Assembly: GCA_964586235.1 (NCBI GenBank)
Contig: CAZPIO010000017.1
Location: 1 to 64,000 of the forward strand
Reading direction: 5' to 3'
DNA length: 64,000 bases
Source of the DNA: JAUCQB01 sp964586235
GTDB lineage: Bacteria; Planctomycetota; Phycisphaerae; UBA1845; PWPN01
In this document: piece by piece, positions 35,169 through 43,572 of the stretch
How the letters are laid out: the number at the start of each line of letters is the position of its first letter
Numbering within the stretch: position 1 is the stretch's first letter
Position numbers and translations under genes: made by a program
The notes under the pieces: generated by a model
Told to the model about the DNA's origin: nothing
The model's database searches: none
What the model saw: only the letters and a program-made list of their open reading frames with translations

Positions 35169-36617
35169 ATGGCCCTGACCGGACTGCAAATCCAGAAGCT
35201 GTTGCCGAAGACGAACTGCAAGGAGTGCGGCTGCAATACGTGCCTGGCGTTCGCGATGAAGCTGGCGGCGAAGAAGGCCGAGCTTGCGGAGTGCCCGTAT
35301 GCCTCCGACGAGGCCAAGGCGGTTCTCGGTGCTGCGGCCGAGCCGCCGATCCGGACCGTGATCCTTGGCTCGTGCGAGAATCCCTTCTCGCACACATCCG
35401 GGCCGGAATCCGTTCCGGCGGGTGCGGGAAAGGATTCCCTCGAGGGCGGGTGCGAGAAAGGATTCTCGCACCAGCGGGGCGGCCGAACGCTCAAGTGCGG
35501 TGGCGAGACGGTGCTGTTTCGGCACGAGAAAACGTTCGTCAATCAGACCGGTCTCGGGCTGGCGGTTGACGATACTCTGCCGGACGACGAGATTGAGCGA
35601 CGGATCACGGCCCTGCGGGATTATCACCTCGAGCGCGTCGGCGAGAGTCTTCGCGCGGACGTGGTCAGCGTGGGATATCGCAGCGGCGAGGTTGACCGTT
35701 TTGCAGGTGTCTGCGCAAAGGCTGCCGCGTTGTGGCACGGACCGCTGGCGGTCCGAACGGACGACGCGGGGGTGCTGAAGGCCGCCGCCGATAAGCTTCG
35801 CGGCCGACGCCCTTTGCTTGCCTCGGCCACGGCAGCGACTGCCCTGGAGATGGCCGCGGTGGCCAAGGCAACGGAGTCAGCGCTGGCGGTCGCAGCGGAG
35901 GATTTAGACGCGCTGGTCGCGACGGTGATTCAAGTGCAGGAGACCGGGCTGCGCGACCTCTTCCTCGAGCTGCGTGCCGACAGCCTGTGCGAGGACTACC
36001 AGAACCGCACGCTCATTCGCCGCGGGGCCCTGAAGGCGGGGCTCAAGGCGCTCGGCTATCCGATCCTGCGGTACGTGGACACGGGCGACTGCTATGATGA
36101 CGCCGTGGAGGCCGCGATCGGCGTCGCCAAGTACGCGAGCCTGGTCGTGCTGCCGGCGTTTGACCCGGCCGTGTGGGCGTCACTGCTGACCCTGCGGCAG
36201 AACCTTTACACCGATCCGCAGAAACCGATCCAGGTGGAACCCCGCATCTACGCGATCGGCGAGCCGGACGACCGCAGCCCGAGTTTCGTCACCACCAACT
36301 TCTCGCTGACTTACTTCCTGGTCTCCAGCGAGATCGAGAATGCCGGCGTTTCCGGCTGGCTGGTTGTGCCGGAGTGCGAGGGGCTGAGCGTGATGACCGC
36401 CTGGGCGGCGGGCAAGTTCGGCGGCGACAAGATCGGGGCGTTCGTCAAGGCCGCCGGTCTGGAGCAGCACACGAACAACCGCAAGCTGGTTATTCCCGGA
36501 TACGTGTCCCAGATCTCCGGCGAGCTGGAAGACGCCCTGCCCGGCTGGCAGGTGGTTGTCGGGCCGCAGGAGGCCGGCGATATCGAGAGCTTCGTCAAGA
36601 GCGTGCCGCTGGGCTGA
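35169..36617 (+). CDS. acsC: CFeSP large subunit (AcsC/CdhE)
   Basis: This is the corrinoid iron-sulfur protein gamma subunit, which carries the methyl group bound to cobalt. The N-terminal 4Fe-4S motif is C17-x2-C20-x4-C25-x16-C42 (NCKECGCNTC). A barrel domain follows (GGETVLFRHEKTFVNQTGL) and then a C-terminal corrinoid-binding domain (TTNFSLTYFLVSSEIE, VPECEGLSVMTAWAAGKFGG, IPGYVSQISGELED). Residues of about 68 to 103 are an insertion made of four consecutive hairpin repeats, just before the barrel. It should pair with the AcsD half of the preceding fused protein. The frame opens earlier but only over repeat DNA, so ATG 35169 is taken. Confidence 0.94.
   Translation: MALTGLQIQKLLPKTNCKECGCNTCLAFAMKLAAKKAELAECPYASDEAKAVLGAAAEPPIRTVILGSCENPFSHTSGPESVPAGAGKDSLEGGCEKGFSHQRGGRTLKCGGETVLFRHEKTFVNQTGLGLAVDDTLPDDEIERRITALRDYHLERVGESLRADVVSVGYRSGEVDRFAGVCAKAAALWHGPLAVRTDDAGVLKAAADKLRGRRPLLASATAATALEMAAVAKATESALAVAAEDLDALVATVIQVQETGLRDLFLELRADSLCEDYQNRTLIRRGALKAGLKALGYPILRYVDTGDCYDDAVEAAIGVAKYASLVVLPAFDPAVWASLLTLRQNLYTDPQKPIQVEPRIYAIGEPDDRSPSFVTTNFSLTYFLVSSEIENAGVSGWLVVPECEGLSVMTAWAAGKFGGDKIGAFVKAAGLEQHTNNRKLVIPGYVSQISGELEDALPGWQVVVGPQEAGDIESFVKSVPLG
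35372..35471. repeat. Four GAA-loop-TTC hairpins inside acsC
   Basis: Four hairpins follow one another: arms GTGCGAGAA around TCCC (35372-35393), CCGGAA around TCCG (35403-35418), GGGAA around AGGA (about 35426-35439) and GTGCGAGAA around AGGA (35450-35471). All keep GAA and TTC next to a four-base loop while the outer arms differ. They are translated in frame. Confidence 0.8.
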
Positions 36618-36760
36618 GGAATGACGAATGTCGAATGGCCAAATGACGAAAGAAACCCGAAATCCGAATGACGAATCCGGAGGCCTCTTCGCTGCCCACC
36701 ATTCGTCCTTCGTCATTCGTCGTTCATTCGTCATTCGGGCATTCGTCATTCGTCATTGCT
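36616..36760. repeat. ATGACGAA inverted array (copy 8)
   Basis: It begins directly after the acsC stop (GGAATGACGAATGTCGAA) and ends with the reverse half (GGGCATTCGTCATTCGTC) some 15 bases before the RACo start. Confidence 0.88.
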
Positions 36761-36773
36761 GACCGCAGAGACC

Positions 36774-38774
36774 ATGCCGGTAATCACGTTCATTCCCGCG
36801 AATCGTTCGATAGATGTGGCTGTCGGCACGTCGCTGCTTGACGCGGCAGCCCTGGTGGGCGTGGCAATCTCGGCCCCCTGCGGCGGTGAGGGTGTGTGCG
36901 GCGAATGCCGCGTGCGCGTGGCCAACGGCACGGTCGAGCGGCTGCAGCGTGGTGGGCTTTCGCCCGAGGAAGTGGCCGAGGGCTGGGCCCTGGCGTGCAG
37001 CAGCCGGGTGCTGGCGGATGCGACTGTTGCCCTTGTTCCGCAGCGGGCCGCCGGCAAAGGCCAGATTGTCAGCGAGACGGAATCGCCGACTCCGGAGGCT
37101 CCGATCGCGCAGCGCACCGAGCCGCCTGCCGCCAAGCACGTTCTCCACGTGCCGTCTCCCGAGCTGGGCGAGGGGTTGAGCGATCACGAGCGGCTGATTC
37201 GGAGATTGCGGGCCAGCGGCGGGCCGGAACACGCGTCTGCCGGTCTCGGAGTACTTCGCGAACTGGCAGGGGCCCTTCGCAACTGCGAGGGCGAAGTGAC
37301 CGTAACCGTCGTGGAGAGTGAACCAGGCGGGGCCGCCGAAATCGTCCGAGTCGAACCCGGCGACGCTCGGGGTCGGCAATTCGGCCTGGCCGTCGACGTC
37401 GGCACAACCAGCTGTGCGGTTAGCCTCGTGGATCTGGCCCGCAACCGACTGCTCGGCACTGCCGCCGACTACAACGGCCAGCTTGCCCGCGGGGCGGACA
37501 TCATCAGCCGGATCAACTACGCCCGCACGCCCGAGCGGCTTGAAGAGATGCGGCGGCTGGTGCTGGACACACTCAACCGTTTGATTGTCGGACTCTGCGA
37601 GCAACATGGCTGCGGGCCGGGGGAGATCGCCAACGTCGTCGTGGCCGGCAATACCACGATGACGCACCTGCTGCTCGGGCTTGCCCCCGAGTATATCCGG
37701 CTGGAACCGTACACGCCGACGGTCAATCAGCCGCAGCGCCTGCGGGCCGTCGAAGTGGGCTTCGACGTTCACCCGGCCGCGTGCGTGCTGGTCGCGCCAA
37801 GCGTCGGCAGTTACGTGGGCGGCGATATTACCGCCGGCCTGCTGCGAACCGCGCTCGCCGGCCCGGGTGAAGAAGACGCGGAGACGCCCGCCACGGCGGG
37901 TAAAATCCGACGCGGGGACGCGGAGAAGGGGGCGAGCCTCACCTCATCGCGTGCGCACTCCGAATCGGTGCGCCTTTTCCTCGACATTGGCACCAATGGC
38001 GAGATCGTCGTTGGCACTGGTGAATGGCTGATGGCCTGCGCCGCCTCGGCCGGGCCGGCATTCGAGGGGAGCGGCGTCGGTTGTGGGATGCGGGCCACGC
38101 GCGGGGCGATCGAACGTGTCGGGATCGGCCCGGACACTGGCATCCCGTCCATCGCCGTCGTCGGGGGCGGACGGCCGCGAGGGGTGTGCGGCTCCGGGAT
38201 GATTGACCTGCTGGCAGAGCTGTGGATGGCGGGGTTGCTCGATCCGTCCGGCAAGCTGCATCCGGGACGAGGCGGAGGACGGATTCGCCCGGCCGAGGGC
38301 AGTACGCGGAACCTGGAATACGTTGTCGTCCCTGCCGAGGCGTCAGAAACCGGCAAGGCCATCACCCTCGACGAGCGAGATATCCAGAATCTTCTGCGCA
38401 CCAAAGCCGCGGTCTACGCCGCCGGGGCGCTCATGTTGCAGTCGGTCGGACTTGACCTGCGCGCGGTAACCGAAGTCTATGTTGCCGGCGGGTTCGGGCG
38501 ATATCTGGACTTGCGAAAGGCGATTCTGATCGGCCTGTTGCCCGATCTGCCGCTAGAGCGTTTCACTTACCTGGGCAACTCGTCGCTTGCCGGTGCCCAG
38601 ATGATGCTCTGCTCGGCGTCGGCTCGACGGCGTGTGCTCGAGATTGCCCGGCGGATCACCTACTTGGACCTGAACGCGGATCCCGCGTATATGAGCGAAT
38701 ACACGGCAGCGCTCTTCCTGCCGCACACGGATATCGAGCGATTTCCGACGGTCAAGGCACTGGCAGAAGAATGA
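36774..38774 (+). CDS. RACo-type corrinoid reactivator (2Fe-2S ferredoxin plus ASKHA, DUF4445)
   Basis: Reactivators of corrinoid proteins reduce inactive Co(II) to Co(I) with ATP. The N-terminus is a 2Fe-2S ferredoxin domain (CGGEGVCGEC with a later ACSS cysteine). A linker region follows and then the ASKHA ATPase domain with LAVDVGTTSCAVSLVDL, GNTTMTHLLLG, LDIGTNGEIVVG and YVAGGFGRYLDL. Residues of about 366 to 399 are an insertion from two repeat families (the CACG mini-hairpin and ACACGGAGACGCGG) within the ASKHA domain. Its place directly after acsC, in the same operon, supports a role in reactivating the AcsC/AcsD corrinoid. The length of 666 residues is near the usual 620-650 plus the insertion. 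Confidence 0.9.
   Translation: MPVITFIPANRSIDVAVGTSLLDAAALVGVAISAPCGGEGVCGECRVRVANGTVERLQRGGLSPEEVAEGWALACSSRVLADATVALVPQRAAGKGQIVSETESPTPEAPIAQRTEPPAAKHVLHVPSPELGEGLSDHERLIRRLRASGGPEHASAGLGVLRELAGALRNCEGEVTVTVVESEPGGAAEIVRVEPGDARGRQFGLAVDVGTTSCAVSLVDLARNRLLGTAADYNGQLARGADIISRINYARTPERLEEMRRLVLDTLNRLIVGLCEQHGCGPGEIANVVVAGNTTMTHLLLGLAPEYIRLEPYTPTVNQPQRLRAVEVGFDVHPAACVLVAPSVGSYVGGDITAGLLRTALAGPGEEDAETPATAGKIRRGDAEKGASLTSSRAHSESVRLFLDIGTNGEIVVGTGEWLMACAASAGPAFEGSGVGCGMRATRGAIERVGIGPDTGIPSIAVVGGGRPRGVCGSGMIDLLAELWMAGLLDPSGKLHPGRGGGRIRPAEGSTRNLEYVVVPAEASETGKAITLDERDIQNLLRTKAAVYAAGALMLQSVGLDLRAVTEVYVAGGFGRYLDLRKAILIGLLPDLPLERFTYLGNSSLAGAQMMLCSASARRRVLEIARRITYLDLNADPAYMSEYTAALFLPHTDIERFPTVKALAEE
37866..37950. 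repeat. Composite repeat inside the RACo gene
   Basis: AAGAAGACGCGGAGACG is followed directly by the mini-hairpin CCCGCCACGGCGGG (37887-37900) and then CGACGCGGGGACGCGGAG. The piece keeps the frame and is translated as EEDAETPATAGKIRRGDAE. It shows one repeat nested in another. Confidence 0.8.
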
Positions 38775-38910
38775 CCAATGACGAAACTCGAATGCCCAAT
38801 CAATGACCAATGCTCAAATGAAGAACGCCCAAGCGGGCCGGTAACATGTGTTCGTCATTTGGGTTTCGGATTTGACTGGTCATTGGGATTTGGTCATTCG
38901 TCATTTCTCC
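38770..38910. repeat. ATGACGAA inverted array (copy 9)
   Basis: The forward half (GAATGACCAATGACGAAAC) begins on the stop codon of the RACo gene and the reverse half (TGGTCATTCGTCATTTC) ends just before the zinc-ribbon gene. Confidence 0.85.
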
Positions 38911-38923
38911 CGAGGGTCCTCCC

Positions 38924-39169
38924 ATGAGCCAACCTCGCTGCCCGGGCCAGGACCAGCGATACTGGAAGCCGGAAGACATCTTCAACGTGGCCTGCCCGTT
39001 CTGCGGCGCGCAGATCGAATTCTGGAAGGATGAGCCTGTGCGCTGCTGCCCCGAGTGCAAACGGGACGTTCGCAATCCGAAGCTCGACGCCGGTTGCGCG
39101 GAATGGTGTCAACACAGCGATGAGTGCCTGGGCCGATTGCCCGACCCGCCTCCGCCCAAGAGAGAATGA
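38924..39169 (+). CDS. Small zinc-ribbon-like protein of the Wood-Ljungdahl cluster
   Basis: The 81-residue product contains ten cysteines, mainly as CPFC and CCPEC pairs and a final CAEWCQHSDEC, which suggests a zinc ribbon plus a second metal site. The segment RCPGQDQRYWKPEDIF resembles, from memory, the N-terminal part of HD-type phosphohydrolases encoded near CO dehydrogenase genes in other anaerobes. Here it stands alone. It closes the Wood-Ljungdahl series in the same orientation. A role in metal delivery or regulation is possible but unproven. GAGGG about ten bases upstream gives a weak ribosome binding site. Confidence 0.72.
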   Translation: MSQPRCPGQDQRYWKPEDIFNVACPFCGAQIEFWKDEPVRCCPECKRDVRNPKLDAGCAEWCQHSDECLGRLPDPPPPKRE

Positions 39170-39205
39170 CGTTGCGGCCCCGTCCTGCGCAATCACTGCG
39201 CCGGC

Positions 39206-41737
39206 TCACCGGTCGCCGGTTCCTGCCTTTTCTTCGCTCGTCTCGATGGTCACCGGGCCAAACAGGCCGGAGGGCCGGCGGCGCGTGCGATCTTGTTTGT
39301 TTGCGGCGGAGTTGGTGATCTCGACGACCAATTCGTTCCGGCCGTCCACCACGGCGCCGGTGATATCCCACTGGAACGGGGCCCAGAACCGAACGCCCAG
39401 ATCCTTGCCATTAAGGCGAACGACGGCAAAGTCTCCCACACGCCCGAGGCCGAGCTTGTATCGGTTCCCCGCCCGCCTGGCTAAGGAGAACTGTGTTCGG
39501 TAGGTCAACGTGCCCGCGAAATCAGACAGTCCCGGACGTTCGGCCCATTCGCCCAGTCCCTCGCCGACCTGCGTGCCGGCCTCATTGAGAATCGACCACG
39601 GTTCCTGCAGCGGCTGTCGATGAGTCGGTTTTGCGGTGGTCTCCGGCTGCGCCGCCGTTGCCCCCGGAGGCTGGCTGGGATCCACGCAGAGCACGAGGCT
39701 CTCCCGGCGACCGAGTTGGAGAGACAGAGTCATTCGTTCCGGGTCGGCCGTCAACACCGCGGCCGGTCTGAATTCGCCGCTCCATGCGTCAAACCATTCG
39801 GCTCTACCGGGGCGAATCGTCAGCCGCGTCTCGATGGGCGACTCGCCCTCGTTTACCAGGAGGTAGAAACTCATGCCGCTCTTGACCACGTGGCGGCACC
39901 TCAGATTCTCCGCCGGCGGCTCGCAGATCACGTGCCGATCGATCCCTTCGATCAGGCCCGCATCGGGCTGGCCGCGACAGTACCGGATTCGTACTCCGCC
40001 CGTTTCGAGGGCCTTCAGCTTCGCGGCCAGATCCCCGGCGGGCGGCTCATCCTGGTCGACGATCAGGACGGCGTATTCAACGTCGCCCAGCTTGATCCTC
40101 CCCTGGCTCAACTCCGCCTTTTGCATGAGCCGCCAGACTTCGAGGTAATCGAAGTCCACCTGGTTCTGGTACAGCCACTTGGCTGCCCGCCACGGCAGCA
40201 ACCGATTGTCGCCCAGAATCGCCACATCAGACACCGGCCGTGCGTCGGTCATCAGACCGCAGAGCCGGGTCGTGTAGTCGGCGAAGGGGCGGAAGTGCGG
40301 CCACCACAGATTGTTCGGCCCGACGTCGGGCGGGCGCTCCTGGCCGCGGTAGTCGCGAGTCGAGTAGTAGAAGGCATGGGGCATTAGCAGGTTGACGCCT
40401 CGGACGATGAGCCAATCCGCGAGCCACTTCATTTCTTCGGTGGTGAGGTTCCAGCCATAGGCGCCGTAGACCTCGTTGATGTTGAACCGGCGCCCGTCGT
40501 GGCGGGCGACGCTGCTCGAGCATTTGGCGGTGGTGCTGTGCGGGCCCTCCAGTCGCGATGTCCCCTCGGGCACGACATACCGCCATACCAGGTCCTGGCC
40601 GGGCATCTGGAAATATCGGAGGGGTTGGATGTCCATGGAACCGGACGGATGGCCCGTCAGTGCGATGCCATGTTGTTCGCACCAGGAGGAAATGAGCCGG
40701 TAGTAGGTCCAGTCGAGACGTTCGGCCAAGGTGAGCTCATAGTCATTTCGGACGGCCTCGGTCCGCGGGCCGGCGTCATGGAAAAGCGCGGGCAGCAGGG
40801 GCAGCAGCGAATAGCGGCGACGTTTCGCGAAATCCTCCGCGAATCCGTCGGTCCAGGGCTTCAGTCCCGGTGTCCCTCTGCGGCCCAGCATGCTCGGCTC
40901 GTCGGTGAATACTGCAACCACCGTCTTGCCGAAGTGCTCCTTCAGGATCGCGTAGTAAGGCTCGTAGGCCAGGCGGATGAATGCCTTCATGGCTTCGGGG
41001 TTGAGCAGGTCGGCGGCGAGCGGAGCGTTCGGCTGGTTGTCTTCCTCTCCCTCGTGCACGCCGCGGATTCGGCCACCGGACGGCACGCATGCGAAGACCA
41101 TGACCGACCAGTCGCCGTCCGGCAGCTTGATGGTCGTCGTCTGGGGCTCGATGAGCTTTAACTCGCTGAACTTGATCGATTTGCCTTCGCCGTCGCGCCG
41201 GGCCACCACCGTGGCCACGTGTTTGCCGTTCGCCGGAGCAGGATGGGCCAACTCTGCCGGGCCGCGGACATCCTTCTGTTCCATCGCCAAGCCTCGGGCG
41301 GCGAACGCGGGGTTGGAGCGTACCACTTCGCCGTGGGCCGAGCCCGAAGGATACATCCCTTCATCGTAGAGGCACACGCGCATCCTGGTTCGCGCTGCCT
41401 GGTCGACGGCGAATTGAACGAGGGCAAGCCACCGCTGCCCCATGTAGGGGATTTCGCGCGACAGGCCCATGCGGGCGTGGATGACGAAGCCGTACACGCC
41501 GTGTTCCCGGAAATCGGCCATCTGCCGTTTGATCTCCTGTTCGTTGAGGTCGTCGTTCCAGAACCAGAACGGCATCTGGCTGAATTCGGGCGATGGTTCG
41601 CGCAGCATTCGCCGCCAGTCCCGTTCCTGAGCGGCGGCCTTCGCGGAGATAGATAACGGCCAAGTGGCCGCGATCAGCGCGACGATTGCCCAGACGAGAG
41701 GGCGTGTTGGGTGGAATTGAAGTCTGTCCTGTCGCAA
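39206..41737 (-). CDS. GH106-like alpha-L-rhamnosidase-family protein
   Basis: The N-terminus of the mature protein has PFWFWNDDLNEQEIKRQM followed by HGVYGFVIHARMGL, typical of the rhamnosidase-like family GH106. The C-terminal 100 residues are a GH2-like sugar-binding beta-sandwich (YRTQFSLARRAGNRYKLGL, VVRLNGKDLGVRFWAPFQW). A signal peptide (LVWAIVALIAATWPLSIS) indicates export. I take the TTG at 41737 as the start because AAGGAGG lies five bases upstream and the signal peptide follows; an ATG at 41818 gives an unlikely 27-residue charged extension. It may remove rhamnose or related sugars from algal or plant polysaccharides. Confidence 0.82.
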   Translation of the reverse strand: MRQDRLQFHPTRPLVWAIVALIAATWPLSISAKAAAQERDWRRMLREPSPEFSQMPFWFWNDDLNEQEIKRQMADFREHGVYGFVIHARMGLSREIPYMGQRWLALVQFAVDQAARTRMRVCLYDEGMYPSGSAHGEVVRSNPAFAARGLAMEQKDVRGPAELAHPAPANGKHVATVVARRDGEGKSIKFSELKLIEPQTTTIKLPDGDWSVMVFACVPSGGRIRGVHEGEEDNQPNAPLAADLLNPEAMKAFIRLAYEPYYAILKEHFGKTVVAVFTDEPSMLGRRGTPGLKPWTDGFAEDFAKRRRYSLLPLLPALFHDAGPRTEAVRNDYELTLAERLDWTYYRLISSWCEQHGIALTGHPSGSMDIQPLRYFQMPGQDLVWRYVVPEGTSRLEGPHSTTAKCSSSVARHDGRRFNINEVYGAYGWNLTTEEMKWLADWLIVRGVNLLMPHAFYYSTRDYRGQERPPDVGPNNLWWPHFRPFADYTTRLCGLMTDARPVSDVAILGDNRLLPWRAAKWLYQNQVDFDYLEVWRLMQKAELSQGRIKLGDVEYAVLIVDQDEPPAGDLAAKLKALETGGVRIRYCRGQPDAGLIEGIDRHVICEPPAENLRCRHVVKSGMSFYLLVNEGESPIETRLTIRPGRAEWFDAWSGEFRPAAVLTADPERMTLSLQLGRRESLVLCVDPSQPPGATAAQPETTAKPTHRQPLQEPWSILNEAGTQVGEGLGEWAERPGLSDFAGTLTYRTQFSLARRAGNRYKLGLGRVGDFAVVRLNGKDLGVRFWAPFQWDITGAVVDGRNELVVEITNSAANKQDRTRRRPSGLFGPVTIETSEEKAGTGDR

Positions 41738-41997
41738 GTGAGCCTCCTTGTCGAAGCGAACGCCACTGCCGGCGGCAAGTTCGTCCGGATGAATAGGGCC
41801 ATTCCGGCCCGCATGCAAGAGCTGACGCGGTCGCCAACTCCCTCCAGACGAAGGTTGCTCGGGGGTTCAGCGGTGCTGGAGAACTGTGACTGCCTCGCTC
41901 CTGGAACCTGCGCCAGCCTAGCTGTGGGGTGTCTCCTGGATTTCTAAGTTATTTGGAGACAAAGGATTAAGAGCTTTTCGGACTGCGGTGATTTGGG

Positions 41998-42039
41998 CAT
42001 ATATACTCCTGTTCTTGTCGTATATATGTGTGGTATAGT
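41998..42039 (+). promoter_or_regulatory. AT-rich inverted repeat and -10 box before the GntR/LacI regulator
   Basis: CATATATAC (41998-42006) and GTATATATG (42020-42028) form a perfect 9-base inverted repeat with a 13-base spacer. TATAGT (42034-42039) follows as a -10 candidate. The AT-rich stretch stands out in a GC-rich region. It is a plausible operator for autoregulation by the gene at 42213. The -35 match is weak. Confidence 0.45.
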
Positions 42040-42212
42040 GACATGTATGGTGCCGCGACTCCGGATCGATCGTGGCTCGCGGCGACCATGTGGCGAGGGA
42101 GTTGTCGCGAGGGTGGGGGTACAGGCCGCGCTCAGATCAACCAGGCGTGTCGGTCGCTCAAGAGAACCGTCGGCCCCGAGGCAAGCAAGAGCGTGAGCGA
42201 ATTGGAGCACGT

Positions 42213-43304
42213 ATGGCCAAGGCCAGGAAAACTGCGATACTCAGGGACCACCTGCTTGAGGAGCTGACGCATCAGCGTATTCCGCCCGGCGGGCGGCTGC
42301 CATCGGAGACGGAACTCATGGGCCGCTTCTCCCTCAGCCGCACGAGTGTGCGTCAGGTTCTGTCCGAGCTCAGCGCGGCCGGTTGGGTTGAACGTCAGCA
42401 GGGCCGCGGGACCTTCCGTGTTCAGGATGGGCGACGTGAGCACATGGAATCGCGGCGGACCATGCTGGTGGGCGTGTGGTTCAACTGGCCGTCCGGGCCG
42501 CTGTTCGGCCCTATTGCGCAGGGAATCCGAGAGGAACTGGCAGAGTGGCGGTATCACGCCGTTTTTGAGGACGGAGGTTTGGATGTCGGCGCGGAAGCCA
42601 GGGGAATCGAAACTTTGATCCACAAGGCCCTCGACGGATTCATTGTCGCGCCGTCGAGCAATCCTGACGACGACCACCGGCCGCTGGAGCAGCTCATTGA
42701 AAGGACGGTTCCGCTCGTGCTTGTGGATCGTCTGCTGCCGGGTTACCAGACCGACATGGTGAGCACCGCGAACGAACTGGGGGCGGAAGACGTTGTTCGG
42801 TACCTCGTGGAGCTGGGGCACCGCCGGATCGCCTTCATTGGCAGCGGCGGGCTGTCCAGCGTTGACGATCGGCTGCGGGGTTTCCGGACGGCCATGCGGC
42901 GGATGGGGTCGAGCGTCGACGAGGCGTGGCTGCAATGCGACAAGTCGCTGGGAGCGGATTGCGGGCGGCGGGCGGCGGGAGTCCTTTTGGACTTGCCTGC
43001 CGAGCGCCGGCCGACCGCGATATTCGCGGCGAACGACGTGATCGGCGAGACCGTCGCCATGGTGGCCCGCGATCGCGGCGTTCGCGTCCCGCAGGATCTG
43101 TCGGTGGCGGGCTTCGATGACGTCGTGACCGTTGACCGCGAGCCGTGGTTGACCACTTACGCCCAGCCCAAGCGGCGGATCGGCCAGCAGGCTGCGCGAT
43201 TGCTGATGCAGCGGCTTGTAGACCCTCCGGGCAACGCGGTTACGGTGCTGCTGGAGGGCAACCTCATTAAGCGAAGCTCGACCGCTCCCGTGGCCGGCCG
43301 TTGA
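42213..43304 (+). CDS. GntR-HTH/LacI-sensor transcriptional regulator
   Basis: A GntR-type winged helix (residues 5-70: ILRDHLLEELTHQRIPPGGRL, LSRTSVRQVLSEL) is joined to a LacI-type periplasmic-binding sensor domain (about 85-360: TMLVGVWFNWPSGPLFGPIAQGI, GHRRIAFIG, AIFAANDVIG, LSVAGFDD). This is the AraR-like domain combination and implies a sugar or glycoside effector. It probably controls nearby glycan-degradation genes. ATG 42213 has TTGGAG about six bases upstream. AT-rich near-palindromes lie on both sides of the gene. Confidence 0.9.
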   Translation: MAKARKTAILRDHLLEELTHQRIPPGGRLPSETELMGRFSLSRTSVRQVLSELSAAGWVERQQGRGTFRVQDGRREHMESRRTMLVGVWFNWPSGPLFGPIAQGIREELAEWRYHAVFEDGGLDVGAEARGIETLIHKALDGFIVAPSSNPDDDHRPLEQLIERTVPLVLVDRLLPGYQTDMVSTANELGAEDVVRYLVELGHRRIAFIGSGGLSSVDDRLRGFRTAMRRMGSSVDEAWLQCDKSLGADCGRRAAGVLLDLPAERRPTAIFAANDVIGETVAMVARDRGVRVPQDLSVAGFDDVVTVDREPWLTTYAQPKRRIGQQAARLLMQRLVDPPGNAVTVLLEGNLIKRSSTAPVAGR

Positions 43305-43572
43305 GCGCGTGGTCGCAGTGTAGAGGGCAGGCAGCTTCCACGATGAAGTTGCTGCCGGAGGGGCGAATGGGTCGAAGACGGCATCAGTTGGCCTGGCTGC
43401 GGCAACGGCGGTTGCCTTGGTCTGAGTGAACCGGGACCGCACGTATGGCCCAGACTCTTCACCCAAGCGCCGGATCTCGCACGGCTGAATTCATCCTTAA
43501 GTCATTGCTTCAGCTGATTTTAGGCCATGACAAGCAATGTGCGGTCACAGGCATACTTATCTTGTGCCAACT

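Noticed and set aside
25868..38910. Reading the ATGACGAA arrays as CRISPR or as small proteins (MTNDE/RMTKE-like peptides)
   Set aside because: The unit is 8 to 15 bases with opposite-strand halves, not a repeat-spacer array. The encoded peptides are by-products of the repeat.
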